The translations under genes were made by a program, and so were the position numbers. 64,000 nucleotides of DNA from Nitrosomonas sp. Is35 (GTDB lineage: Bacteria; Pseudomonadota; Gammaproteobacteria; Burkholderiales; Nitrosomonadaceae), in the NCBI RefSeq assembly GCF_033063295.1, contig NZ_JAWJZH010000001.1:2170001-2234000 (forward strand), written 5' to 3'. Shown here piece by piece: positions 53,051-60,600 of the stretch; within the stretch, counting starts at the first letter, position 1, and the number at the start of each line of letters is the position of its first letter. The notes below the pieces were generated by a model. It saw only the letters and a program-made list of their open reading frames with translations, was not told where the DNA came from and made no database searches.

Positions 53051-53422
53051 TCAAAAACGCCCGATGTAAAGCACGACAATAAGTCCCAACGCCAAGATAG
53101 CCACTGCGACATTCACCAGCATGCCCCAGCGGGTTCCGTATCCCTCGGGAAATTCCGCTGGATTCAGAGTTTTCAGGAATACCGCATACTGACGGGATGA
53201 ATAAATGGCAGATACCGCGCCGAGGAGGACAAAAGCAAATCCCAGCCAGAATGTCAGCGCCATACCGGAAGCATGCACGTGATCCGGCGCGAGGACATTC
53301 ATTAGAAGGCCGGTGCGTTCGACCAAGAAACCGAAAGCAATCAGAGCAAGACTGGTACGGTTCCAGGCCAGCAGCGTCCGCTCCGCCGCAAAGAGTACCC
53401 GGGGATCTTTGAGTTCCGACAT
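53051..53422 (-). CDS. DUF202 (YidH-like) membrane protein
   Basis: The 123-residue product has three transmembrane helices. The N-terminal block DPRVLFAAERTLLAWNRTSL is the DUF202 signature. Ribosome site AAGGAGAAAGC precedes the ATG. Function is unknown. Confidence 0.9.
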   Translation of the reverse strand: MSELKDPRVLFAAERTLLAWNRTSLALIAFGFLVERTGLLMNVLAPDHVHASGMALTFWLGFAFVLLGAVSAIYSSRQYAVFLKTLNPAEFPEGYGTRWGMLVNVAVAILALGLIVVLYIGRF

Positions 53423-53504
53423 GCTTTCTCCTTAGCGTGACACTGAATTGGTTAACAAAATTGCACTATGGAACAACAACCTTTCTCGTTGATTCGATGG
53501 ATTT

Positions 53505-54143
53505 CTACTCCCAAATCACCATCTTGAAGCGTTCCTTGACGATACCGAAGTAATTGCACTTCCAATCGCTTTGCGCAAAAAAATCCAGGTGATGCCATTG
53601 GTCTTTCTGTTTCAGGATACTGGCAGCGGCATCGTCCCAATCCGTGACGGCCAATTTAACTTCCAGCTGCTGTTTACGTTCGGCCACTTCCGCGTAATCA
53701 AAACCGTCATATTCCCAATGCAACACTTCAAACACATTACCCGCACGGTCGGCGTAATCCATGCTGAAATCCAGCCCCCACTTGGGACGCATGCGGATAA
53801 TCTTGTAAATCAGCGGATTGGTTTGCGCCCAACGTTCGAGTTGCTGCAGTGCTTCGCCGCGATACCCTTTGCGCTCGAATAACAAACTGTGGTTAAGCAC
53901 TGCGCCTTCCACCCGTTCCGGCTGTGTGAACCAAGGCGTCTTGATCGCGTGCCGGTGTTCCCGGTGCGCATGCGCAGATGTCAGATTAGCCTCGGCATAG
54001 CGTTGTTCCAGACCGGTCAAGTCGTACCCGTTTTGATCGAACAGGGCCAGCTCATGGGCTGCCGGTGCATTCAAACTTTCCAGCGGGCGGTCCCAAAAAC
54101 CTGTGGGATTGAATTGATTGTTGGTTAAATCTAAGTAACTCAT
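53505..54143 (-). CDS. Conserved protein, function unknown
   Basis: The 212-residue soluble product is rich in aromatic residues and His (for example HAHREHRHAIKTPWF and DFSMDYADRAGNVFEVLHWE). I do not recognise the family. The Asp/Glu/His pattern could bind metal, but this is a guess. It lies 44 bases downstream of the DUF3175 gene on the same strand. Confidence 0.75.
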   Translation of the reverse strand: MSYLDLTNNQFNPTGFWDRPLESLNAPAAHELALFDQNGYDLTGLEQRYAEANLTSAHAHREHRHAIKTPWFTQPERVEGAVLNHSLLFERKGYRGEALQQLERWAQTNPLIYKIIRMRPKWGLDFSMDYADRAGNVFEVLHWEYDGFDYAEVAERKQQLEVKLAVTDWDDAAASILKQKDQWHHLDFFAQSDWKCNYFGIVKERFKMVIWE

Positions 54144-54187
54144 GGGATTAAATAAAATTATTCCTGATTGGCAAGCTAAAAAACAGA

Positions 54188-54472
54188 TTATGGTTGGATG
54201 CGCGGTTTTCCATACAATTCCCGCAGCTCATTCTTGGCTTTTTCCAGCACCTCGCGCTGCTGCACGGACAAATGCTTCCCCGCCCGGTTGATGTAAAAAT
54301 TCAACATCGACATCGCCGACGCAAACGGCTCCGCCTTGCGCCGCTGGCTATTATCGGCCGACTGCTTCAACGACAACGCGATTTTGCGCGGATCATCCCA
54401 CGAAAAAACACCGGACTCAAGATCCAAGGCGTTGCTGGTTTCGGTAACATGGCGGGACCAATTTTGAGACAT
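54188..54472 (-). CDS. DUF3175 family protein
   Basis: The 94-residue product starts MSQNWSRHVTETSNALDLES, with GVFSWDDPRKIALSLKQSA and AMSMLNFYINRAGK, which fits DUF3175. Function unknown. Its upstream region has been hit by the IS481 element, whose end lies 60 bases from the start codon, so its promoter may have been changed. Confidence 0.85.
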   Translation of the reverse strand: MSQNWSRHVTETSNALDLESGVFSWDDPRKIALSLKQSADNSQRRKAEPFASAMSMLNFYINRAGKHLSVQQREVLEKAKNELRELYGKPRIQP

Positions 54473-54531
54473 TAAATTTAGCAGATCTCTTAATGCATAA
54501 TCCTTTCAAGCAGCGTTCACAATACCTAACC

Positions 54532-55405
54532 TGTAAGAAATCTCAGGGTTGTTTACAGAGAGGTTGATTGAAATAAGCGTGAAGTATTTCATAAGGGGTA
54601 GCATTATTCAAACTCTTATGAGGTTTGACGGTATTGTAGAAGTTAATGAAACGGGAAAGCAGAATGCGCCGATCGGCGCAGTCTTTAAAGGAAATCTGGC
54701 TGTGCCACATATCCATCAGGGTGCGGATGACTCGTTCGGCTTTGCCATTGGTTTGCGGACGATTGATGCGGGTAAACTTCTGTCCGATACCGTGTTGTGT
54801 GCAAGCTTTGCCGAAAGCATGGCCGTCAGTTCCTTTAAATTCCTTGCCGTTATCGGAATAAGCGCAGTCGATCTGATACGGACATTGGGCAATGACAGTG
54901 TCTATGAGAAAGCGAGCTGCGCTGTGTTGAGTTTTATCGGGAAAAATATCGGCATACAGCTCCCTGGAAAAATCATCGATGGCCACAAACAGGTACTCGC
55001 GAGGTTCATTGGCGGATTGCCCTTTCAACAAGGAAAGCCGCTTGGTATCAAAGTGAACAAGCTCACCTGGGTAAGACTTGTTATAGCGTTTGGCTTCACG
55101 CTTGAGCCGTTCCTGGATGGCTTGTTCGACCTTAGCCAGGCGCTTAAGACCGTATTGCAACGTCTTGAACCGCTGATTGGTGCTGTCACGCGGCGTAAAT
55201 TCCTGCAGTCTCGCGCGTTTCAGTACATCATAAATCGTTGGCCGGCTGACATGAAAGCGTTCCGCCAAATGCGCCACCTTCCACAGCCGGGTTTGATAAA
55301 GCCGCCAGATTTCCTGACGATCTAATAAAGTTAATCGGGTGCGTTTGTGTATGTTCATCTACAGTATTCTCCCAAATACTGTAAACAACGCTAGTAATTC
55401 TTACA
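54532..55405 (-). mobile_element. Complete IS481-family insertion sequence
   Basis: This 874-bp element has 27-bp terminal inverted repeats matching at 22 of 27 positions: TGTAAGAA at the outer ends and GTTGTTTACAG at the inner ends. It is flanked by a 7-bp direct repeat CCTAACC at 54525-54531 and 55406-55412. It holds one intact transposase gene. Perfect target duplication suggests recent insertion. Confidence 0.93.
54543..55358 (-). CDS. IS481-family transposase
   Basis: The 271-residue DDE transposase has an N-terminal helix-turn-helix (HVSRPTIYDVLKRARL) and an rve-type catalytic core. The acidic triad is Asp in LVHFDTKRLS, Asp in AYSDNGKEFKG and Glu in RPQTNGKAERVIRTL. It is uninterrupted and fills the element, so it is probably active. 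Confidence 0.95.
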   Translation of the reverse strand: MNIHKRTRLTLLDRQEIWRLYQTRLWKVAHLAERFHVSRPTIYDVLKRARLQEFTPRDSTNQRFKTLQYGLKRLAKVEQAIQERLKREAKRYNKSYPGELVHFDTKRLSLLKGQSANEPREYLFVAIDDFSRELYADIFPDKTQHSAARFLIDTVIAQCPYQIDCAYSDNGKEFKGTDGHAFGKACTQHGIGQKFTRINRPQTNGKAERVIRTLMDMWHSQISFKDCADRRILLSRFINFYNTVKPHKSLNNATPYEILHAYFNQPLCKQP

Positions 55406-55564
55406 CCTAACCTAATGTATATTAAAAACTTCATCTCGTCCTTACAACCAGCCTAAATCCAATGACTTTCACAGAAGCCCAGACGATTGAAAGTCTGCTG
55501 CCAAGTGTCTACAGAATAATTTTGCACCACCCCTAACTCGTCCATGCCTATTGTGGATTCACCT

Positions 55565-56530
55565 TTACAGCATCAAGGGCGTCATTTCTATCCCGTCAAT
55601 CTTTTCTCCCCAGCCACGCAACCAGCGGAGCAGTAATTCGGTGTCCGCTACGGTAGCCGTGATTTCCAGCTTATCGCCCAGATCGCTTGCCGTTTGATCA
55701 GCGGCCAAAGGCGATTCTAGCAGATGCTGGCCACAGGTTTTATCGATATGAAACCGCAATCGAACCTTACGGCCGCGACTCATGCCGAATTCACCATCGT
55801 TGCAATAATTCGCGAGGTCGAAACCGGTTGGCCAGGGAAATACTTCGCTGCGAGCTTCGGCTTGCACGATACGCGGCAGCGCAAGAATACGCTCGTTGTC
55901 GTAACCCTCGAAACGGCAGACAAGATATAACCTTACCCCTTGTTGCACCAAGCCTAGCGGCCAGACTGTCGCTTGCTTATGCCGCCCTTGTGCATTGCGG
56001 TAATGGATGTTGAGCTTGCATTCACGATAGAGAGCATCGCTCACCGCATCGAACACAACCGAGGCGATCTTTGGTGTCAACAAGGGTTGACTCTCCGGAA
56101 TACGCTGCACCTTCTTCAGCCAGCGCCGTTCTACCTGTGGCGCAGGCGAGGATTCCAGCTCACGGCGGGCGGTGGAGAAAAGCGGGGCCATACTGGCCAA
56201 CGCACGCGCTGGCAGTAACTGCGATATCTCGCTTTTAGCCAATTGCAGCAACAAGGCCTCGCCGGCGGTGAGCAGCGGAAGTTTCAAACCCTCGGCGCCT
56301 TCCATCCAGCGGTAGCCAAAAGGTTTGCCGCGCGTATCGCATTCAATGGCAAAGCGGCTGCAAATCGCATCCAGATGGCGCTGCACCGTGCGCAGACTCA
56401 CATCATGACCGGCAGCGATGATCTGCTCGCGCAGATGCACGCTGGTGGTGTATGTACGGCGCGGAATACGGCGCAGGATTTCGAGAATCAGCAGCGCATT
56501 ATCAAGCACGTAGGAATGTGATCCGGGCAT
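55565..56530 (-). CDS. WYL-domain transcriptional regulator
   Basis: The 321-residue product has an N-terminal winged helix (about 15-70, with VSLRTVQRHLDAICSRFAIE) and a WYL domain (about 165-240, with LNIHYRNAQGRHKQATVWPL then GLVQQGVRLYLVCR), followed by a C-terminal WCX-like extension. WYL proteins often regulate defence and DNA-damage genes by binding nucleic acid or nucleotide ligands. It ends the minus-strand gene run of the GTPase cluster, 5 bases after the zinc-ribbon gene. Confidence 0.92.
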   Translation of the reverse strand: MPGSHSYVLDNALLILEILRRIPRRTYTTSVHLREQIIAAGHDVSLRTVQRHLDAICSRFAIECDTRGKPFGYRWMEGAEGLKLPLLTAGEALLLQLAKSEISQLLPARALASMAPLFSTARRELESSPAPQVERRWLKKVQRIPESQPLLTPKIASVVFDAVSDALYRECKLNIHYRNAQGRHKQATVWPLGLVQQGVRLYLVCRFEGYDNERILALPRIVQAEARSEVFPWPTGFDLANYCNDGEFGMSRGRKVRLRFHIDKTCGQHLLESPLAADQTASDLGDKLEITATVADTELLLRWLRGWGEKIDGIEMTPLML

Positions 56531-56535
56531 GGAGC

Positions 56536-56742
56536 TTACGATGACCTCAATCGCTGCCTAAGCCGTTTCCACAATGTCGAAGCAGCAAGGTCGCTTCGTA
56601 CTTGCAAATCAGCGTAATTGCAACGGGGACAGCAATCAGGCGGCAGATCAGCGACGGTCAATGCATCGGATGCGGGTTGCCACACCTGCTGCCAACCGCA
56701 CTGCGGACAACTGATTTCAAGTGGATTTGATCGAATGGGCAT
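56536..56742 (-). CDS. Small zinc-ribbon protein
   Basis: The 68-residue product has two CxxC pairs, CPQC and CPRC, about 23 residues apart, a treble-clef/zinc-ribbon pattern. The C-terminal 25 residues form a basic helix (LWKRLRQRLRSS). Function unknown. It lies 35 bases after the GTPase gene and 5 bases before the WYL gene, so the three are likely one transcript. Confidence 0.75.
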   Translation of the reverse strand: MPIRSNPLEISCPQCGWQQVWQPASDALTVADLPPDCCPRCNYADLQVRSDLAASTLWKRLRQRLRSS

Positions 56743-56777
56743 ATGAACCTGGGCGGGTTATGAGTGAGCGATCACCA

Positions 56778-58910
56778 TCAAAGCGGTGTAACATCTGTCG
56801 ATAAATCTATTCTTCCTAACGAAGAAGACATCATGGCATCGACCTCCTCTATCAGTCCCTGCAATCGTTCAACCTGTCCAGCCTTGTCAGCCAGCGCCGC
56901 ACGAAGACGTTCGACATCGGCAGCGAGCGATTGGGTGAGCGCTTGCTGCAACTGGCCGGCCAGCGTATCGAGCTGGGAGCAAGCCTGTTTCACGGCATCG
57001 TCAAGCCGCACGGCCAGCGTTTGCTGTAGATCTGCGACAACTTGCGCCAGCCGTTCCCGCAACGCCGCCATTTCGCCGCTGCCGCGCAATTCGCCGGAAA
57101 AGCCTGACAGCGCCTGCCCTGGCTCGGGTGATTGGACATCCAGTTGCGGCCAGGGCAGCCGGGCAAGCGTGGTTTCGATCAACGCGCGCAAGCCGCGTGG
57201 GTCGAAATCGCCGCTGCGGGTGTCCAGCACGCCCAGCAGTTCGCGGCGCAAACCGGTGGAAAGAGCATCCGGAGCAATCAGTTCGTCATACAGCGCCAAC
57301 AGGCGGTGGCGGGAATCCTCGAAGTAAATGCGCAGATTCTCCAGCGCATCCGCAACGGCCAGATAGCGATAGGTAGTGGTCTCCGTGTAGAGCTCCGTAT
57401 GGGAGCTTCCCCACGAGAACGGATTCCACCATTTCGAATCACTGACCTCCACGCTCCGGACGCGGGTTTCATAACCGGTGCGATCTTCCAAGGCGCGTGC
57501 GCGGCCAGCCCCTTGTTGCAGATCGTTGAGCATGCGCCGGGACTGGGCGCGGGCGGCATTGGCCTGCTCTTGCACATAGCCGGACAGCGTGTCCGCAATC
57601 GCCTGCAAGCGTTTTTTGGCCTTGCTGGCGTGCGCGTCCAAGTCAGCCATATCGTGCGTCCGCAAGAAGGCAATGCGCTCATTCGCCTGGACGCGAAGAT
57701 TGTCGAACAACTGCACGCGCGAACGGCTGAGTTCTTCCTCCAGCTTGTTGCGCTGGGTGGCGAGAATCGCCTCGCGGTCGGCAAAGGCTTGTTCCAGCGC
57801 CGTGCGCAACGCCGCAAAACCGCCGATACGCTGCCAATCCAGTTTCGTGGGCGCAATGCCATTCCAAGCATCCTCGGCTAGCTCTATAAATTGCTGGTGA
57901 AGATGACGCTGGCTCCTGCTCCACTGCTCAGAGGGCAAGCTGGCCAGCGCCTCGGCGTAGGTACTGGCAAACAGCGGTGAACTCATGCCACGCAAAAGCG
58001 CCGCAATATCGGTAAAACCCTGTTTCTCGCGTTGAGCCGCCAGTTTTTCCAGATTGCGCCACGCATGCTCACCGAGTCGTTGGTGCAAGCGGGTTTCACA
58101 CTCGCTTAGGTTATTGCGGTCGAAGCCGTCGCCCAAAATGGCGGCATCGAACTGCGACCCCACCAGCACGAGACGTTTGACCCCCTTGGCGGGCAACTGG
58201 GCAGCCAGCAATTCCTGATCGCTGGCATCGAAAAACTGGCTAGCGCGGGAGAGGAAGAACACCACATCGCACTTGGCCATGTAAGCGCGCGTTTTGTCGG
58301 TACGGCTTACCACCGGGTCGTTCATGCCGGGGGTGTCGACGATTTCGACGCCGGCCAGTTCCGGCAACGGCAACGCCAGCTCGCTGCTTTCCACCAGCGG
58401 GGTGTAGAGGCCTTCGGCGCCGACATAGTCGTTGATGCGCCCGAGCAATGCGCCCATGTCATCGGCGTGCAGTTCGATCTTACCCCGTATCAACAAGGCG
58501 GTAATCGCTGTGCCGTGATCCCGCCGCGCCTGCTGCACCAGCTCGCGGGCGGCGCAAGCGGCGATATCCTGCGCATCACTGGCTGCCAATTTTTCCAGCG
58601 CTGCCCAGGATTCGGGCGCATAGAAATGAGCCGTGAAGCACGGCCTCTCGGCGTGGCGGATGCGGGTCAGATTGGCCGTCTTGGGTGTGGCCGCTTCCGG
58701 CAATAGCGGCTGGCCGTCGAACAGCAATTGGTTAAGAAAACTACTTTTCCCGGCCTTGACCTGCCCCATGATACCAATCGACAGGGGCGGGTGTTCATGC
58801 GTAAAACGCTCGCACCGGGCAAGGGCATTACGCTGCCATTCGTGGAGGGCGGCGAAGGCTTCGGGGAAGTCGGAGTAATAAGAAGAAAGAAAGTCAGGGA
58901 GATGATTCAT
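56778..58910 (-). CDS. Dynamin-like GTPase (cluster GTPase C)
   Basis: The 710-residue product has an N-terminal G domain: G1 GQVKAGKS (residues 49-56) and G3 DTPGMND (192-198). The usual NKxD is replaced by SQFD. Long helical segments (about 360-500 and 620-700) typical of bacterial dynamin-like proteins follow. Between them is a hydrophobic/aromatic stretch (SKWWNPFSWGSS) that could touch membrane. Family roles include membrane remodelling and stress or phage response. It is high in G+C compared with the core genes of the window. Confidence 0.87.
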   Translation of the reverse strand: MNHLPDFLSSYYSDFPEAFAALHEWQRNALARCERFTHEHPPLSIGIMGQVKAGKSSFLNQLLFDGQPLLPEAATPKTANLTRIRHAERPCFTAHFYAPESWAALEKLAASDAQDIAACAARELVQQARRDHGTAITALLIRGKIELHADDMGALLGRINDYVGAEGLYTPLVESSELALPLPELAGVEIVDTPGMNDPVVSRTDKTRAYMAKCDVVFFLSRASQFFDASDQELLAAQLPAKGVKRLVLVGSQFDAAILGDGFDRNNLSECETRLHQRLGEHAWRNLEKLAAQREKQGFTDIAALLRGMSSPLFASTYAEALASLPSEQWSRSQRHLHQQFIELAEDAWNGIAPTKLDWQRIGGFAALRTALEQAFADREAILATQRNKLEEELSRSRVQLFDNLRVQANERIAFLRTHDMADLDAHASKAKKRLQAIADTLSGYVQEQANAARAQSRRMLNDLQQGAGRARALEDRTGYETRVRSVEVSDSKWWNPFSWGSSHTELYTETTTYRYLAVADALENLRIYFEDSRHRLLALYDELIAPDALSTGLRRELLGVLDTRSGDFDPRGLRALIETTLARLPWPQLDVQSPEPGQALSGFSGELRGSGEMAALRERLAQVVADLQQTLAVRLDDAVKQACSQLDTLAGQLQQALTQSLAADVERLRAALADKAGQVERLQGLIEEVDAMMSSSLGRIDLSTDVTPL

Positions 58911-59001
58911 GTAAGAACCCAGAAGAATCAGTTTTAGGGGATGATAAGTCGCCTCTTCCTGAGGTAATGTCGGACGAGAGATTCTGTTTGATCAATAAAA
59001 A

Positions 59002-59430
59002 TCATTTCACTACACTCCTCCACTTCTCAGCCACTCGAATAACATGTTCGTTCCCGTCGTAGCTGAAGGCTTGACAGTGCACATAGGGTTGCTTTCTGAT
59101 TCGATCAATGGCGAGAGACCTGATGGTGTAGGTTCCGTCGGCGTTTTCTTCAAGTGAGCAGAAACCACGGCTTGAAACAACGTCAACAGGCATCTGATAA
59201 CCATCGACATTCTTTGTCACAACAACCAATTCATCATTATCGATCCTATGAGGTGTACACAGCTTCTCTATTTTTTCTTTGAGCAGATCAAGTTTTGCGG
59301 CTGGCACCTTGGCCTTTCCTGATTCCCACAGCTCCCAAGTGCGACGCGTAACATGAACCAATTGTGCGGCATCCGTTGTTTTCAAACCAATATTTGTGCG
59401 CACTCGAAAGAGAAAATCGTTATTTTCCAT
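59002..59430 (-). CDS. Helix-turn-helix regulator (XRE-like) with C-terminal domain
   Basis: The 142-residue product has an N-terminal HTH (LKTTDAAQLVHVTRRTWELW, then ESGKAKVPAAKL) and a C-terminal beta-type domain of unknown role. Its promoter lies within inverted repeats, suggesting it represses itself. It is between GTPase C and the IS3 relic, with a G+C content near 45 percent, much lower than the GTPase genes, so it probably has a separate origin. Confidence 0.82.
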   Translation of the reverse strand: MENNDFLFRVRTNIGLKTTDAAQLVHVTRRTWELWESGKAKVPAAKLDLLKEKIEKLCTPHRIDNDELVVVTKNVDGYQMPVDVVSSRGFCSLEENADGTYTIRSLAIDRIRKQPYVHCQAFSYDGNEHVIRVAEKWRSVVK

Positions 59431-59453
59431 ATATTAACCTTATGATATGCTGA

Positions 59454-59497
59454 TTGCGAATATATTACTGTTTACGAAAAATATTCGCAATAGCGAA
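59454..59497 (-). promoter_or_regulatory. HTH gene promoter with overlapping operator-like repeats
   Basis: A -35 box TTGCGA (59485-59490) and a -10 box TAATAT (59462-59467) on the minus strand are separated by 17 bases. TTGCGAATAT (59454-59463) and ATATTCGCAA (59481-59490) are an exact inverted pair covering both boxes, and a further GCGAA half-site lies at 59493-59497. This layout fits autorepression by the adjacent HTH protein. Confidence 0.6.
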
Positions 59498-59507
59498 TTT
59501 TTGATTG

Positions 59508-59716
59508 CCCTCTACAGTTGTTCGATAAAATGATGCCATGGCAGCGTCCGCGCTTGTCCGTCCCGATCCGGATTATCTGTGCTTTGAGGGTATTGGCGAA
59601 TTCCGCATTGGTAAATTGGCTGCCTTGGTCGGTGTTAAAGATCTTCGGGGTGTCATAGTGAGACAGTTAGGGATAGACCTGGTAATCAGGATACGGATTG
59701 CTGGTGTTCGGCTTTT
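59508..59716 (-). pseudogene. Remnant of an IS3-family transposase (orfB)
   Basis: Minus-strand translation gives two pieces of an IS3 orfB: KPNTSNPYPDYQVYP (about 59670-59715) and KIFNTDQGSQFTNAEFANTL with GRCH (about 59530-59645). The part between, which normally holds the first catalytic Asp, is missing. After GRCH the frame is broken by a lost base, and the next block FIEQLW has a stop in place of Trp. It is therefore a dead fragment. No terminal repeats were found. Confidence 0.8.
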
Positions 59717-59824
59717 GCCAATGGCTCTCAGATCGAACTTCTTCGTCAAACTGCAAACACTATCCCAAAAAGGAATATCGACTGAGTAAAACAAAGCAAT
59801 TACGAGAAATTCTACTAGGGCCTG

Positions 59825-60269
59825 TTAACACAATCTGATTGCTTCGACGATGAGAGCGAAGTGGATAAAGGAGATGAAGACGACATCGAGCTTATCGAAC
59901 CTGGAGAAGATGCGGCGAAATCCCTTGAGCCTTCTGAACAATCGTTCGATCTCGTTGCGTTTTTTGTACATGGCACGGTTGTATTCCCAGGGTGACAAGC
60001 GATTTGCTTTGGGCGGAACAACCGGGATGTAACCCAAATCTAGTGCCAGTTGCCGGGTTTGGTCGCCCTCATAAGCACGATCCATCAGCAGGTAGGTGGG
60101 CGTATTGACGGGACCGAGGGAAAGCAAAAGCTGCCTGCCCTCTGGCGCATCGTGGGCGTGACCGGGCGAGAGGGCAAAGCTTATGGTTGTTCTGGAATCT
60201 GCGGCAACCAGATGAATTTTGGTGGTCCATCCACCTCGAGATTTTCCGATGGATTGGGGGCCGTTTTTT
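59825..60269 (-). CDS. IS5-family transposase, second frame
   Basis: This is the C-terminal half, reached by -1 frameshifting at the A8 run. It continues GKSRGGWTTKIHLVAAD and LSPGHAHDAPEGRQLL, carries the second Asp in YLLMDRAYEGD, and the Glu in KRNEIERLFRRLKGFRRIFS. No independent ribosome site is seen, so it should be made only as a fusion with the first frame. The 3' end of the frame lies 8 bases from the terminal repeat. Confidence 0.85.
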
Positions 60270-60588
60270 TTAACGCACCCGTACCGTCGGGATGGACTTT
60301 GATGCTGGTGCTGTCCAGCGAAACAGTTTCAATACGGATACGGATGATTTGCTGATGCTGAAGTTGCCCAAATACATGGCTCAGTACACCACTCTTTGCC
60401 CAGCGATTCATGCGGGTATAGATGGTATGCCAGTTGCCGAATCGCTTGGGCAGTCCTCGCCACTTGCAGCCATGCTCGGCAACGTAAAGAATGGCATTGA
60501 GAACTTGCAGATTGGAATGGCTGACGTTGCCACGCTGACGCGGCAGGCAGTGCTCGATCTGTTGATATTGAGTTTCGGTGATTTCCAT
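60181..60588 (-). CDS. IS5-family transposase, first frame
   Basis: This is the N-terminal half of the DDE transposase: a DUF4096-like domain (HGCKWRGLPKRFGNWHTIYT, RMNRWAKSGVL) and the first catalytic Asp in SLDSTSIKVHPDGTGA. Reading past the A8 run in this frame gives a short non-family tail ending at 60181. The full transposase needs a -1 shift at 60264-60271. ATG at 60588 is preferred. Confidence 0.85.
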   Translation of the reverse strand: MEITETQYQQIEHCLPRQRGNVSHSNLQVLNAILYVAEHGCKWRGLPKRFGNWHTIYTRMNRWAKSGVLSHVFGQLQHQQIIRIRIETVSLDSTSIKVHPDGTGALKKTAPNPSENLEVDGPPKFIWLPQIPEQP

Positions 60589-60600
60589 CACCAAATTATA

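Noticed and set aside
52853..53200. Plus-strand open frame of 115 codons next to the DUF202 gene
   Set aside because: It runs antiparallel over the conserved DUF202 gene, lacks a ribosome site, signal or domain, and has an unconvincing amino-acid make-up.
54549..55325. Plus-strand open frame of 258 codons across the IS481 element
   Set aside because: It is antisense to the transposase, which has all catalytic motifs.
55462..55536. 24-codon open frame starting MTFTEAQTIE, slightly like the start of type I restriction HsdR proteins
   Set aside because: Too short to support; it could be a relic of a lost restriction gene, but no further similarity follows.
57132..57881. Plus-strand open frame of 249 codons opposite GTPase C
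   Set aside because: Long antisense frames are expected in high-G+C coding DNA; no domain or ribosome site was seen.
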